In this document: positions 24,829 through 33,792 of the stretch, one piece after another
How positions within the stretch are numbered: position 1 is the stretch's first letter
Layout: the number at the start of each line of letters is the position of its first letter
Assembly: GCA_017431845.1 (NCBI GenBank)
Contig: JAFRKG010000013.1
Coordinates: forward strand, 1 to 35,976
Direction: 5' to 3'
DNA length: 35,976 bases
Source: Methanosphaera sp.
Lineage (GTDB): Archaea; Methanobacteriota; Methanobacteria; Methanobacteriales; Methanobacteriaceae
The notes under the pieces: model-generated
What the model was told of the DNA's origin: nothing
Databases searched by the model: none
What the model saw: only the letters and a program-made list of their open reading frames with translations
Position numbers and translations under genes: made by a program

Positions 24829-27800
24829 ACAGAAATTGTACAAGCATCTACGGAATTCGCTAAAATGGGTAAGGATAATAAAACTGCCTTACAATTATCT
24901 GAACTTGCAAGTCGTTTTCAGAACATTGCTGATACCGAAATAGATGCGGCAACTGCGGCTAAATTTATAAATTCTCAATTAAAAGCATTCGGTGATACAT
25001 CGAGTTTGAAAAAGTTTACTACTGATTTCGGCAAAGCTGAACATGTTATTGATGCAACCAATGAGGTTGCGAATAATTTTGCTGTTGGTACAAATGATTT
25101 ACAGAACGCTTTAACTAAAGCAGGTTCTGCTATGTCTGTAGCAGGTAACTCATTTGAGCAAACTATAGGTATGGTTACAGCAGGTACCGAAATCATGGTT
25201 GGTCAACCTGCAAAAGTTGGTCGTGGTCTTAGAAGTATTGCAATTAATATTTCAAAACTTGCCCAAGAAAGTGCGACTTTTGAAGCCGCTAATGGTAAGG
25301 TAAATATTGAATTACAAAAATCTAATGGTGAAATGCGTTCTACGTATGATGTCATGAATGACCTTGGTAAAGTTTGGAACGATTTGAATGAAACAGAACA
25401 AACAGCTATTGCGACTACACTTGCAGGAAAAACTCAATTTGAAGTATTTGCCAATGTAATGAAGAACTGGGAGAGTGCTACTAATGCAACTAAAACAGCT
25501 ATGGATGCTCAAGGTTCTTCTGTAAGAGAAAATGAAAAATATCTTGATTCTATAGAAGGAAAACTTCAAGCTTTCCAATCTGCTTGGGAACAACTTTCAT
25601 ATCACTTAGTTAACAGTGATATGATAAAAAGTGTAATAGATTTTGGTACACAAATTATTACTGTAATAGATAATGTTGTCCAAAAGATTGGTGCATTACC
25701 AACATTAATTGGATTAATTGGTACTGCTATTGGCGGTCTTAAACTGCTTAAGGTTGCTGAAGGATTTTTAGGAATTGGTAAGGCGGCTGAAGAAGCGGCT
25801 GAAGGTGTTGAAGCTATTGCTGACGCTTCGGCGGCAACTAGCGGTACAAAAGGATTGGGTGGTCTTAAAAATATTATTGGATTTTTAACTAATCCTATGG
25901 TGCTTGGTGGTTTGGCGGCTTTAGCGGCAACTATTGCGGCTATTGAATTTGATAAATATTTTAGTTTTGATAGTTCAATTAAAAGATTAGATGAATATAG
26001 TAGTAAACTTCAAACTGTTACAGATGAAATAGAAGCATTAAAGAAAAAGCGTGATTCTGATGAAGGATTAACTAATGCTGAAAAAACACATCTTGCAGTT
26101 CTTGAAGCAGAAGAACGTTCATTAGAAAGACAAATTGCATTAGAAAAACAAAGAGTTCAAAACGCTTTTAAAAAAGATGTATCAACTAATCAAGGTAAGA
26201 AATATCAAGAACGAACTGGCCCAACACAATTGCTTGACTATCAAGATTCAAGAAAAAAAGAGTTAGACCTTGATAAACAAATTGTTGATGTTGAAAATCG
26301 AATTGCCGATGCTAGAAAGAAGGCACAATATTATCGTATGACAGGAGATGACCAAGGTGTGTCTACTTGGGAAGCACAAGCTCAAGCATATGAAAAACAG
26401 CTTGAGAAACTTGGTCAAAAGTATACAGAGTTAGATGCTGATGCGGCAGAGGCGGCAAGTAATCTTGCGGCTTATTGGGAAGAAGTTTCTGCCAATGTTG
26501 ACTATGATTCTTTAGGTAAGGTTGAAAAAGAAAAATTTGACGAAATACATAAAGCATTTTTAGAAAGTCAAATTGATGCGTCCAATCTTAAAGATAGCTA
26601 TACTGATGTTGCCGATGTACTTAATAGTGCAATGGATTCGTTGGGACATGATAATCTGAATTTGTTTGATAATATAGATATATCATCTATTCAAACTGTT
26701 GAAGATGCGGTTAATGCTATCAAAGAACAAATTGAGGGTCTTGATGATGATGCTGAAATAACATTTAGTGTTAAAGGTGAAAATGGCGATATTGAAGAAA
26801 TCACTAAAAAGGTTTCTGAAATTACTGATGAAGATATTGAAGCTATGGTTCATTTTAACGCTGAAGGTGTTGGTGAAGTTGAAGCAGAAGCTGATAATGT
26901 GGCTAGAACGAGAGATTCTGTTGTCCAAGTTGCACAAGAAGGAGCACAGTCTGTTTCTGGTGTAATTGATGATGCCGCTAAAGACAGAGATTCTAATATT
27001 GATGTTAGTCAATCTGGCGCTTCAACAGCTAAAAGTGAAATTGATAGTGCGGCTAAAAATAGAACTACCGTAATTAGTGTTATAGCAAGTGGTATTTCTG
27101 CTGTTAAAAATGCTTTAGCTGGTATCGGTCATGCCAGTGGTAAACGAAAAGGCGAAGAAGGTGGACTTGCTTGGCTTGGTGATGAAGGTTCAAGTAAAAG
27201 TCCTAAACCTGAGCTTGTAGTATCTGAAGATGGTACAGCTTATCTTGCAGGTACAACAGGTTGGGAATTACATAGTCTTAAAGATTCTGATACAGTTTAC
27301 TCTTATTCTGACACTAAAAAACTTTTAGGTAATAGACAATCTTTTATTGGTGCTGTTGGTGAAATTCCACGTTATAAAAAAGGTAAAAAGAAAACCAAGA
27401 AGCAAAAGAAACGTGAACAATTTGATAAGAAATTAGATAAACTTAAACATAAACAAAAAGTTAACCATTGGACTGATGAGAAGTTCCAGTCTGAATATTC
27501 TAAACTTTATAAAAAATATAAAAAATGGTTAAGCAAAGACCAAAAGTGGGAGCGTTCAGAATCAAGAGAAGATTACGAAAATGAAAGAGATAAGGAAAAG
27601 TTTGAAAAGTTAGCAAATGATATTTTATCTTATGACGATTTAAAGAACTTTAAAACTAAGGTAAATGCTAATAAGAATTTATCTGCTGACGAAAAGGCTG
27701 AACTTATTCAAGATGCTGGTAATAAATATTATTCTAATGAATTTGATAGGCGATTAGGTAATCTTGGTGTTCGTGGTGCTGATAGTTCTGAAGGTGCTGG

Positions 27801-28956
27801 AGTAAGACTGGCTAATTATTTAGCCGATGTTAAAAAGAATAAATATTTAAGTGTTGCGGAGAAAGAAGAATATGCTCGTAAGGGTTATGAAGCTGTTGCT
27901 AAATATAATCTTAAAGAATATAAGAATGGTGTTAAAACTCGTGAAGAGACATTAAAGAGTATTAAAGATTATTATAATGAAGTTGGTAAATATGATGAGA
28001 CATATTATGAAATGCTTGATGAGCTTCGTGAAGCTGATAAAGATAAAGAAATTGAACGACTTCAAAAATTGCAACAATATCATGACGATAGGCTTTCTTT
28101 AGCACAAAAATATATACAAAAAGAATTAAATGTTGTTCAGAAACAAATAGATGCAGAGCAAGAAGAAGCAGATACATTAGAAAGATTAAATGAGTTAGAA
28201 CAAGAAGTAGCTAAAGCTAAGTCAAGTAAAGTTAGGATTTATCGTGAGGGTATTGGTTTTGTTTATGAACGTAATACTGAAGCGATAGAAAAAGCCGAAA
28301 AAGCTCTTAATGATTATCAAAGAAGTTTGAATAAGAGTCCATTAGAAGCTTATGCTGACCAATTACAAAGTATTCTTGATTTATTTGATGAATTAAAAGA
28401 TGAGTCTGAAATCAAAGAGCTTGAACTTTCTACTAATGTTGGTAGTTTAGCACAATTACTTGGCGGGAACTTTGGTACAAATACTAATTTGTGGTCAAAG
28501 TGGATTTCTAATGAAATGGCTAATAGTGCAGGTTATGGAGATTTAGTAGACAAACTTGGAGATGTTGCGACATCACAAATTACATCGTGGTTAACTACGG
28601 CTGACCATACGCAGGTTAGTCAATCTCTGATTAATAGTTATCTCAATAAACATAAATTTGCTAGTGGTACATTAAGTGCAAGTGGTGGTTTAAGTTTACT
28701 TGGTGAGCATGGCGCAGAGCTTGCGTGGCTCAACAAGGGAGATAGTGTTTATTCTAATGCTATTTCTCGTAATCTTATGGAGTGGGGTAAATATAGTCCT
28801 GCTCAAGTAGCACGTTCAATGCATAAATCTGATTCTGCTCAAGTCTTTAATTTTGATAAGATTGTTTTACCTAATGTTCGTAATGCGGAAGAATTCTATA
28901 AAGAATTACAAAGTCTTCCAAATAAAATATTACAACAATCTACTAGAAGAGCATAA
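24829..28956 (+). CDS. Tape measure protein, exon 2
   Basis: Exon 2 adds 1375 residues, for a total of about 1490. It starts TEIVQASTEFAKMG and contains the conserved TMP core (LQLSELASRFQN, LTKAGSAMSVAGNSFEQTIGMVTAG, GRGLRSIAINISKL, IATTLAGKTQFEVFANVM). Two hydrophobic stretches follow (LPTLIGLIGTAIGGLKLL and MVLGGLAALAATIAAI), then long coiled-coil regions, a Lys-rich patch (about 27380-27440) and a helical end. Tape measures set tail length and leave via the tail tip; the hydrophobic segments may insert in the host membrane. Unspliced prediction would start at ATG 24865. A terminator follows. Confidence 0.9.
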   Translation, partial: TEIVQASTEFAKMGKDNKTALQLSELASRFQNIADTEIDAATAAKFINSQLKAFGDTSSLKKFTTDFGKAEHVIDATNEVANNFAVGTNDLQNALTKAGSAMSVAGNSFEQTIGMVTAGTEIMVGQPAKVGRGLRSIAINISKLAQESATFEAANGKVNIELQKSNGEMRSTYDVMNDLGKVWNDLNETEQTAIATTLAGKTQFEVFANVMKNWESATNATKTAMDAQGSSVRENEKYLDSIEGKLQAFQSAWEQLSYHLVNSDMIKSVIDFGTQIITVIDNVVQKIGALPTLIGLIGTAIGGLKLLKVAEGFLGIGKAAEEAAEGVEAIADASAATSGTKGLGGLKNIIGFLTNPMVLGGLAALAATIAAIEFDKYFSFDSSIKRLDEYSSKLQTVTDEIEALKKKRDSDEGLTNAEKTHLAVLEAEERSLERQIALEKQRVQNAFKKDVSTNQGKKYQERTGPTQLLDYQDSRKKELDLDKQIVDVENRIADARKKAQYYRMTGDDQGVSTWEAQAQAYEKQLEKLGQKYTELDADAAEAASNLAAYWEEVSANVDYDSLGKVEKEKFDEIHKAFLESQIDASNLKDSYTDVADVLNSAMDSLGHDNLNLFDNIDISSIQTVEDAVNAIKEQIEGLDDDAEITFSVKGENGDIEEITKKVSEITDEDIEAMVHFNAEGVGEVEAEADNVARTRDSVVQVAQEGAQSVSGVIDDAAKDRDSNIDVSQSGASTAKSEIDSAAKNRTTVISVIASGISAVKNALAGIGHASGKRKGEEGGLAWLGDEGSSKSPKPELVVSEDGTAYLAGTTGWELHSLKDSDTVYSYSDTKKLLGNRQSFIGAVGEIPRYKKGKKKTKKQKKREQFDKKLDKLKHKQKVNHWTDEKFQSEYSKLYKKYKKWLSKDQKWERSESREDYENERDKEKFEKLANDILSYDDLKNFKTKVNANKNLSADEKAELIQDAGNKYYSNEFDRRLGNLGVRGADSSEGAGVRLANYLADVKKNKYLSVAEKEEYARKGYEAVAKYNLKEYKNGVKTREETLKSIKDYYNEVGKYDETYYEMLDELREADKDKEIERLQKLQQYHDDRLSLAQKYIQKELNVVQKQIDAEQEEADTLERLNELEQEVAKAKSSKVRIYREGIGFVYERNTEAIEKAEKALNDYQRSLNKSPLEAYADQLQSILDLFDELKDESEIKELELSTNVGSLAQLLGGNFGTNTNLWSKWISNEMANSAGYGDLVDKLGDVATSQITSWLTTADHTQVSQSLINSYLNKHKFASGTLSASGGLSLLGEHGAELAWLNKGDSVYSNAISRNLMEWGKYSPAQVARSMHKSDSAQVFNFDKIVLPNVRNAEEFYKELQSLPNKILQQSTRRA

Positions 28957-28968
28957 ATATATATAATG

Positions 28969-29005
28969 ATACACGAGGGATATCATATGTCTCTCGTGTA
29001 TTTTA
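28969..29005 (+). terminator. Terminator after the tape measure gene
   Basis: ATACACGAG and CTCGTGTAT pair, and the inner bases continue the stem, for about 15 bp (some G-U) with a CAT loop. TTTTA follows. It separates tape measure from the lysis/fibre cluster. Confidence 0.8.
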
Positions 29006-29073
29006 TTGCGATAAAATGTGTAAATGGTTTGTATGGCTTTCTCAATAATTAACATAGAAAGGAATAGAAACCA

Positions 29074-29415
29074 ATGGTAATAACTATTGATATTTTATTA
29101 AAAATATGTGTAGGGATATCATCTATAGGTCTTGCATTAGGATATTTGCTTAAGGCGATTAAGGCTCTAAAAAGTCCTGCTGATAATATGACTAAGAAGA
29201 TTGAAAGACATGATGAACTTCTTGAAAATGATAAGGCAAGACTTGATAATTTTGAACATACTATAACTGATATGCGAGAATGTATGATACTGCTTCTCGA
29301 ATCAGAAATGGCGATGTTGGAACATTTAGAAGATGGTAATCATACACATATGTTGAAAGAAAAAAAAGATAATATAGCGAAATATTTATATGAGCATGTA
29401 GGGGGTGCAAAATGA
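29074..29415 (+). CDS. Holin-like / XhlA-type membrane protein
   Basis: The 113-residue product has one N-terminal membrane helix (about residues 3-28: LLKICVGISSIGLALGYLL) and a charged helical rest (MTKKIERHDELLENDKARLDNFEH) that should form a coiled coil. A conserved HLEDGNHTH segment occurs near the end. GAAAGGAATAG precedes the ATG. Such proteins commonly sit next to phage holins and lysins. Whether it is a holin or a holin partner cannot be told. Stop and next start overlap (ATGA). Confidence 0.62.
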   Translation: MVITIDILLKICVGISSIGLALGYLLKAIKALKSPADNMTKKIERHDELLENDKARLDNFEHTITDMRECMILLLESEMAMLEHLEDGNHTHMLKEKKDNIAKYLYEHVGGAK

Positions 29416-29591
29416 AACCTTTGGTTAGGAATGCTTATGAAGCTAAAATGCCATCTTATTATATAGAAGATGAGAATGAATTAACCAATATTCCACAAGA
29501 TGCTCCTGCTGGAACTATTGCTGAATGTAATGCAAGTGGTGGTTTCAAAGTGTTTATGAAAAATCAAGCAGGCGAATGGAATGAATTATAA
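29412..29591 (+). CDS. Small hypothetical protein
   Basis: A 59-residue ORF coupled by ATGA overlap to the upstream gene and preceded by GGGGGTG. It reads MKPLVRNAYEAKMPSYYIED, an acidic centre, and a beta-rich end (GGFKVFMKNQAGEWNEL). The end looks like a small beta-hairpin of the kind found in tail-fibre linker proteins. Coupling and the strong ribosome site support a real gene. No family recognised. Confidence 0.6.
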   Translation: MKPLVRNAYEAKMPSYYIEDENELTNIPQDAPAGTIAECNASGGFKVFMKNQAGEWNEL

Positions 29592-29606
29592 TGGGGGTGT
29601 AAGTTT

Positions 29607-30014
29607 ATGGACATTGTAACTTATGCTTTATTAAAAAAGAAGATAGATGATGTTGTTAGTGGATATGTAACAGATGAAGAAATGGCTGAAGCTATTAGTT
29701 TGGCTGTGCAAAATCTTGTAACAACTGAGCAAATGACTGTTGCTATTGATAATGCTGTTGGTGCTATTATAGCAGGGTTTAGTTATAAAGGAACTGTAGC
29801 AACTATAAGTGCATTACCGTCAAGTGGTAATACAAAAGGTGATTGTTATACTGTAGATGAAAATCTTGGTACATATGTATGGGATGGTAATAAATGGTTT
29901 GAATATAATGTTAATCTTGATTTGATTTTACAATCTGGCACAGAAGAAACTGCTAAATATCATTTAGGATTTTATATTGATTCTGATGGTGATGTAGCAC
30001 AAATTGATAATTAA
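29607..30014 (+). CDS. Fibre- or tip-associated protein
   Basis: The 135-residue product has helical N-terminus (LLKKKIDDVVSGYVTDEEMAEAI, first part), then a small beta domain GFSYKGTVATISALPSSGNTKGDCYTV...YVWDGNKWFEYN, a fold often seen in phage fibre and baseplate proteins. It ends KYHLGFYIDSDGDVAQID, nearly the same as the end of the fibre protein at 33793-34542. GGGGGTGTAAGTTT precedes the ATG. It probably belongs to the tail tip or fibre. Confidence 0.6.
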   Translation: MDIVTYALLKKKIDDVVSGYVTDEEMAEAISLAVQNLVTTEQMTVAIDNAVGAIIAGFSYKGTVATISALPSSGNTKGDCYTVDENLGTYVWDGNKWFEYNVNLDLILQSGTEETAKYHLGFYIDSDGDVAQIDN

Positions 30015-30045
30015 TATTTTATAAAAAGAAAGAGGTGTTAAAGAT

Positions 30046-30402
30046 ATGGATAAAGGTACGAAAATTAGAACTGCTTTAAGAATTGCTGTGTCTTTAAATA
30101 CTGCTATCTATGCTGTATCTGCGGCTGTAGGTGCTTTAGGTTTTTCTTGGCTTACTTTAGCTTGGGCTGTATTTACTGTAATAAGTGATTTTGCTGTATC
30201 TGCATTAACAACTTATTATAATCAAAATTATACAGAAGAGGCTTGTATTGGTACTGGCATAACAAGACAACTTAAAGCCGAGAAAAATTCTGATTATGCT
30301 GGAGAATATTTTTATTCTGAAGAACCAAGCAATGAATCAGAAGAAGTTGTAGATGATATATTCGAAGAAGAACAAGGAACAGAGGAAGAAGAAAATGAAT
30401 AG
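30046..30402 (+). CDS. phiLC3-family holin
   Basis: The 118-residue product has two hydrophobic segments: about residues 10-31 (LRIAVSLNTAIYAVSAAVGALG) in two parts and about 34-55 (LTLAWAVFTVISDFAVSALT). YYNQNYTEEACIGTG follows, matching the W/YYxNxxTEAA-type motif of phiLC3 holins. The C-terminus is very acidic (Glu-rich). Holins open the membrane to let endolysin out. AAAGAGGTGTTAAAG precedes the ATG. The end overlaps the lysin gene by 8 bases. Confidence 0.83.
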   Translation: MDKGTKIRTALRIAVSLNTAIYAVSAAVGALGFSWLTLAWAVFTVISDFAVSALTTYYNQNYTEEACIGTGITRQLKAEKNSDYAGEYFYSEEPSNESEEVVDDIFEEEQGTEEEENE

Positions 30403-31201
30403 TAAGATATATAGACAAGCTGATTCAAGATGGGGAAGCTTGCCATATCCTACTAAAAGATATTCTTTTGCAGGAAATGGGTGTGGCTGTTGTGCGTGTA
30501 CTCATGTTATTATTGAATTAGAAAAATATAAAAATTATACACCTGCAAATGTAAGACCATATATGGTTGGTCAAGGATTTGCCACATATGGTAATGGTAC
30601 TACTTGGGCAGGAATTACAAAAACTTTGCAACATTATGGATTTGATGTTATTAATCATGCCACAATGAATAGTCTTTGGGAAACTCTTGAAAAAAGAAAA
30701 CACAAGCTTGGAGTCATCTTATTTAGAGGTGGTTCAAGAGGTGGTGTTACCTGGACTAGTGGTGGACATTATGTGGCTTTTACTGATTATAAAAAGGTTG
30801 GGAATAAACATTATTTGTATTGTAAAGATAGTGGTGGTAGACATCATGATGGTTGGTATTGTTATGAAACCACTATGAAAGGTTTAATTCCACAAGTATG
30901 GTCTGCTAATGCATCTGAAGATAAGTTTATTGGTGTTGATGTTGAGGCTAAACTTTATGATGGGAAATACCCTACAGAAACTATAAGTACCAAAACTGGT
31001 ACAAAAATCAATATTAAGAGATGGCAAAATTTCTTAAATTGGTGGGGGAATTATAATCTTGATATAGATGGTGCTTTTGGTATTTGTACAAAGTCTGCTA
31101 CATTAGATTTCCAAAGAATTTATAATTTATCTCAAGATGGTATTGCTGGCCCAAAGACTATTGCCAAGGCAAAATCTGTTGGTAAATCAGAGAAACATTA
31201 A
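30395..31201 (+). CDS. C39-like cysteine peptidase endolysin with PG-binding domain
   Basis: ATG 30395 is chosen because GAGGAAGAAGAAA lies upstream and because earlier in-frame starts lie deep within the holin gene. The 268-residue protein has a C39-like peptidase domain: QADSRWGSLPYP, then NGCGCC (Cys30 as likely nucleophile), TWAGITKTL, SGGHYVAFTDY (His) and CKDSGG (Asp). A C-terminal PG-binding domain follows (RWQNFLNWWG, DIDGAFG, TLDFQR, DGIAGPKT). It should cleave peptide bridges in the host cell wall. It is coupled to the holin and sits before a second lysin. Confidence 0.85.
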   Translation: MNSKIYRQADSRWGSLPYPTKRYSFAGNGCGCCACTHVIIELEKYKNYTPANVRPYMVGQGFATYGNGTTWAGITKTLQHYGFDVINHATMNSLWETLEKRKHKLGVILFRGGSRGGVTWTSGGHYVAFTDYKKVGNKHYLYCKDSGGRHHDGWYCYETTMKGLIPQVWSANASEDKFIGVDVEAKLYDGKYPTETISTKTGTKINIKRWQNFLNWWGNYNLDIDGAFGICTKSATLDFQRIYNLSQDGIAGPKTIAKAKSVGKSEKH

Positions 31202-31212
31202 GGGGTGATGTT

Positions 31213-33735
31213 ATGAGTAAATATACAGGAAGTTTTCCTAATATAAAAACATCATATACTCGTGCTGATGTTATAGCCGATATGAATGCATGGGCAAGAA
31301 AAATTGCGTCCGATAATAGATATCATTATAATTTATGGAATCAAAGTAATGCACAATCTCATAAATGTCCGATTTGCAGTAAGCTTGATTATAATAAAGA
31401 TAGTAAACATTTTGGATGGAATTGCATTGGTTTTGGTGCGGCTGTATGGCATCATGGTGGAGCGTTAGGAAATATTTGTAATTGTCATTGGATATCTGGC
31501 CCACATGGTACTGGTGAGTATTTACTTGAAGCTAAGACAGATGCAGATGCATTAAAACTTGCTAAAAAATATACAGGCATTAAAGATATTACAATAATTA
31601 GAAATAAGAATAATATTCCAAAAAGTCAATGGAAAGCTGGAGATATATGCTTGAAGTTTTCTGGTAATACGTTTGAGCATGTATTCTATTACCCAGGTGG
31701 TACTACTGTTATTGATAGTACAAGAATCTATAATGACCAAAGTAAGTGGACAAAAGATGTAATTGCCAATCAGATTAAAGAACGTTCATATAAAAGTTAT
31801 ACGGCTAAAGTTATCATTCGTTATAATGGTAATGGTACTAAATATCGTAATTATATTAAAATGGGCGATAGTGGTTCTGAAGTTAAGAAATTACAACAAT
31901 TTCTTAATTGGGCTATGGATTCTAAATTAGTAGTCGATGGTGATTTTGGAGCAAAAACTGATACTGCTGTTAGAGCGTTTCAGACAAAGTGTAAGATTAC
32001 CGTTGATGGTTTATTTGGAACTGGTTCTTTAACTGCCGCAAAAGCATTTGATAAAGTTACACCTACATCAAGCGCAACTAAAGCTGTTAAAACTAAATGG
32101 AAAGGTATAGATATTTCAGCATGGCAAGATAAAATTAGTATAACTAATTTTAAGAAGGCTAAAGCAAGTGGTATTGATTATGTAATTCTTAGATTAGGAT
32201 ATACTGGTAGTTCTTCAAAGAAGCCCACTATTGATAGTGTATTTGAGCATAATTATGCTAATGCTATTTCTGCTGGATTGTCAGTTGGTGTGTATTATTA
32301 TTCTCTTGCTACAACTACAGCAAAAGCACAAACTGAAGCTGAATTTGTAATTAAATATCTTAAAGGCAAGAAGATTACATATCCTGTTTATATAGATATG
32401 GAAGATAATACATATCAAAGCAAATGTTCTAAATCAACATTAGCTTCTGTATGTAATGCATTTTGTAAATCTATTAAAAATGCTGGATATATTCCAGGTG
32501 TTTATGCAAGTTTATATTGGTTTAATAATAAGATTGGAAATATTACGGCTGAACATACTAAATGGGTTGCTCAGTATTATAAGAAATGTGAATATAAAGG
32601 CGCATATGATATGTGGCAATATAGTTCATCTGAAGCTGTAAGTGGTATTGCAAGTAAGACAGATGTAAGTTGGTGTTATAAAGATTTTAATGCTATACAA
32701 ATAGATTATGTTGTACAACCAGACGAGAATAATGTGGTTGATGTAGATTATGTGGTAGTAAATACGAAATCTATCGAAGAACTTGCCAAAGAAGTTATTA
32801 ATGGTAAATGGGGAACTGGTGATGATAGAAAAAAGAGATTAACTAAAGCTGGATATGATTATGATAAAGTTCAAGCAAAGGTTAATGAAATTCTTAAATC
32901 GCAAAATAATATAACAAAGAAAACATATAGTGGCACATTGCCTACATTAACACTAAAGAAAAGCAATGCCGAAGTAATTAATGATGCTGTCGCTTTTGGT
33001 ATATGGATTGCAGGAGATAATAGCTTCCATTATGGTTATACCAATAAATCTAAGACGATTAATGCTCATCATAATGGATGTTATTTCTGTAATACAAATA
33101 CTGATAAAGGTGGACGTTCTAAGAAGGGTATTGTAGATTATAAGAAAACATATTGTTGCAATCCATTTGTACATGCTTGTTGGGCGCATGGTGGTTGTGT
33201 TCCTAAAGCTTTAGAGATTTGCCAGAAGGGTAGTTCTTGGGATTTTAATAAAGGTCATGGATATGATAAATCTTCATTGTTTACTAATCTTGGACATCCT
33301 GCTAAATCTAAATTAAAGAAGGGCGATGTGCTTTGTCGTGATACACATGTTGCGCTTTATATTGGCAATGGTAAAATTGTTGAAGCAGGTAGTGGAGATG
33401 ATAATAAAAAGGGTTCAACTAAATGGAATAATTCTATTAGAGTCAGAACATTAACTGATGATAATTATAAGAAGTTCCCAAGGGTTCATAGGTTTAACTC
33501 ATCTGTAAAAACTACTGTTATATTAAGACATGGTGAAGTAAGTGACAGAGTTAGACAATGGCAAGCTTTTCTTAATTGGTATTATGATGGACAACTTGGT
33601 AATTTAGATAGATATTTTGGTGATAATACATTAAAATGGACTAAGAAATTCCAAGAAGAAGTTATGGGTAAAGGGCAAGGCGATGGTCTTGTCGGAGAAA
33701 AAACTTTAGCGGCGGCTAAAACTGTTAAAAAATAA
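31213..33735 (+). CDS. Six-part modular lysin (two Cys peptidase-like domains, GH25, CW_7, two PG-binding)
   Basis: The 840-residue enzyme contains, in order: a cysteine peptidase-like domain (about 1-195; HKCPIC, WNCIGFG, CNCHW, HVFYYPGG); a PG-binding domain (215-275; KMGDSGSEVKKLQQFLN, VDGDFG); a GH25 lysozyme (about 295-490; GIDISAWQ, YIDMEDN with the catalytic D-x-E); a CW_7-like segment (about 519-559; LAKEVINGKWGTGDDRKKRL); a second cysteine peptidase-like domain (about 575-758; NGCYFC, YCCNPFVHACW, DTHVALYIGNG); and a final PG-binding domain (about 768-838). It should cut both glycan and peptide bonds. AAGGGGTGATGTT lies before the ATG. The two peptidase-like parts share the T-L-P or F-P start and the HKCPIC/HNGCYFC pattern, so they look like diverged copies. 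Confidence 0.85.
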   Translation: MSKYTGSFPNIKTSYTRADVIADMNAWARKIASDNRYHYNLWNQSNAQSHKCPICSKLDYNKDSKHFGWNCIGFGAAVWHHGGALGNICNCHWISGPHGTGEYLLEAKTDADALKLAKKYTGIKDITIIRNKNNIPKSQWKAGDICLKFSGNTFEHVFYYPGGTTVIDSTRIYNDQSKWTKDVIANQIKERSYKSYTAKVIIRYNGNGTKYRNYIKMGDSGSEVKKLQQFLNWAMDSKLVVDGDFGAKTDTAVRAFQTKCKITVDGLFGTGSLTAAKAFDKVTPTSSATKAVKTKWKGIDISAWQDKISITNFKKAKASGIDYVILRLGYTGSSSKKPTIDSVFEHNYANAISAGLSVGVYYYSLATTTAKAQTEAEFVIKYLKGKKITYPVYIDMEDNTYQSKCSKSTLASVCNAFCKSIKNAGYIPGVYASLYWFNNKIGNITAEHTKWVAQYYKKCEYKGAYDMWQYSSSEAVSGIASKTDVSWCYKDFNAIQIDYVVQPDENNVVDVDYVVVNTKSIEELAKEVINGKWGTGDDRKKRLTKAGYDYDKVQAKVNEILKSQNNITKKTYSGTLPTLTLKKSNAEVINDAVAFGIWIAGDNSFHYGYTNKSKTINAHHNGCYFCNTNTDKGGRSKKGIVDYKKTYCCNPFVHACWAHGGCVPKALEICQKGSSWDFNKGHGYDKSSLFTNLGHPAKSKLKKGDVLCRDTHVALYIGNGKIVEAGSGDDNKKGSTKWNNSIRVRTLTDDNYKKFPRVHRFNSSVKTTVILRHGEVSDRVRQWQAFLNWYYDGQLGNLDRYFGDNTLKWTKKFQEEVMGKGQGDGLVGEKTLAAAKTVKK

Positions 33736-33740
33736 ATAAT

Positions 33741-33770
33741 ATATTGGGGATATTAATTTATCCCCAATAT
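33741..33770 (+). terminator. Terminator-like hairpin after the lysin
   Basis: A perfect 12-bp inverted repeat (33741-33752 with 33759-33770, core GGGGAT/ATCCCC) surrounds a 6-base loop. No clear T-run follows. It lies just after the lysin stop and before the fibre gene. Confidence 0.65.
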
Positions 33771-33792
33771 CATTAGATAAGGAGTTAATAGA

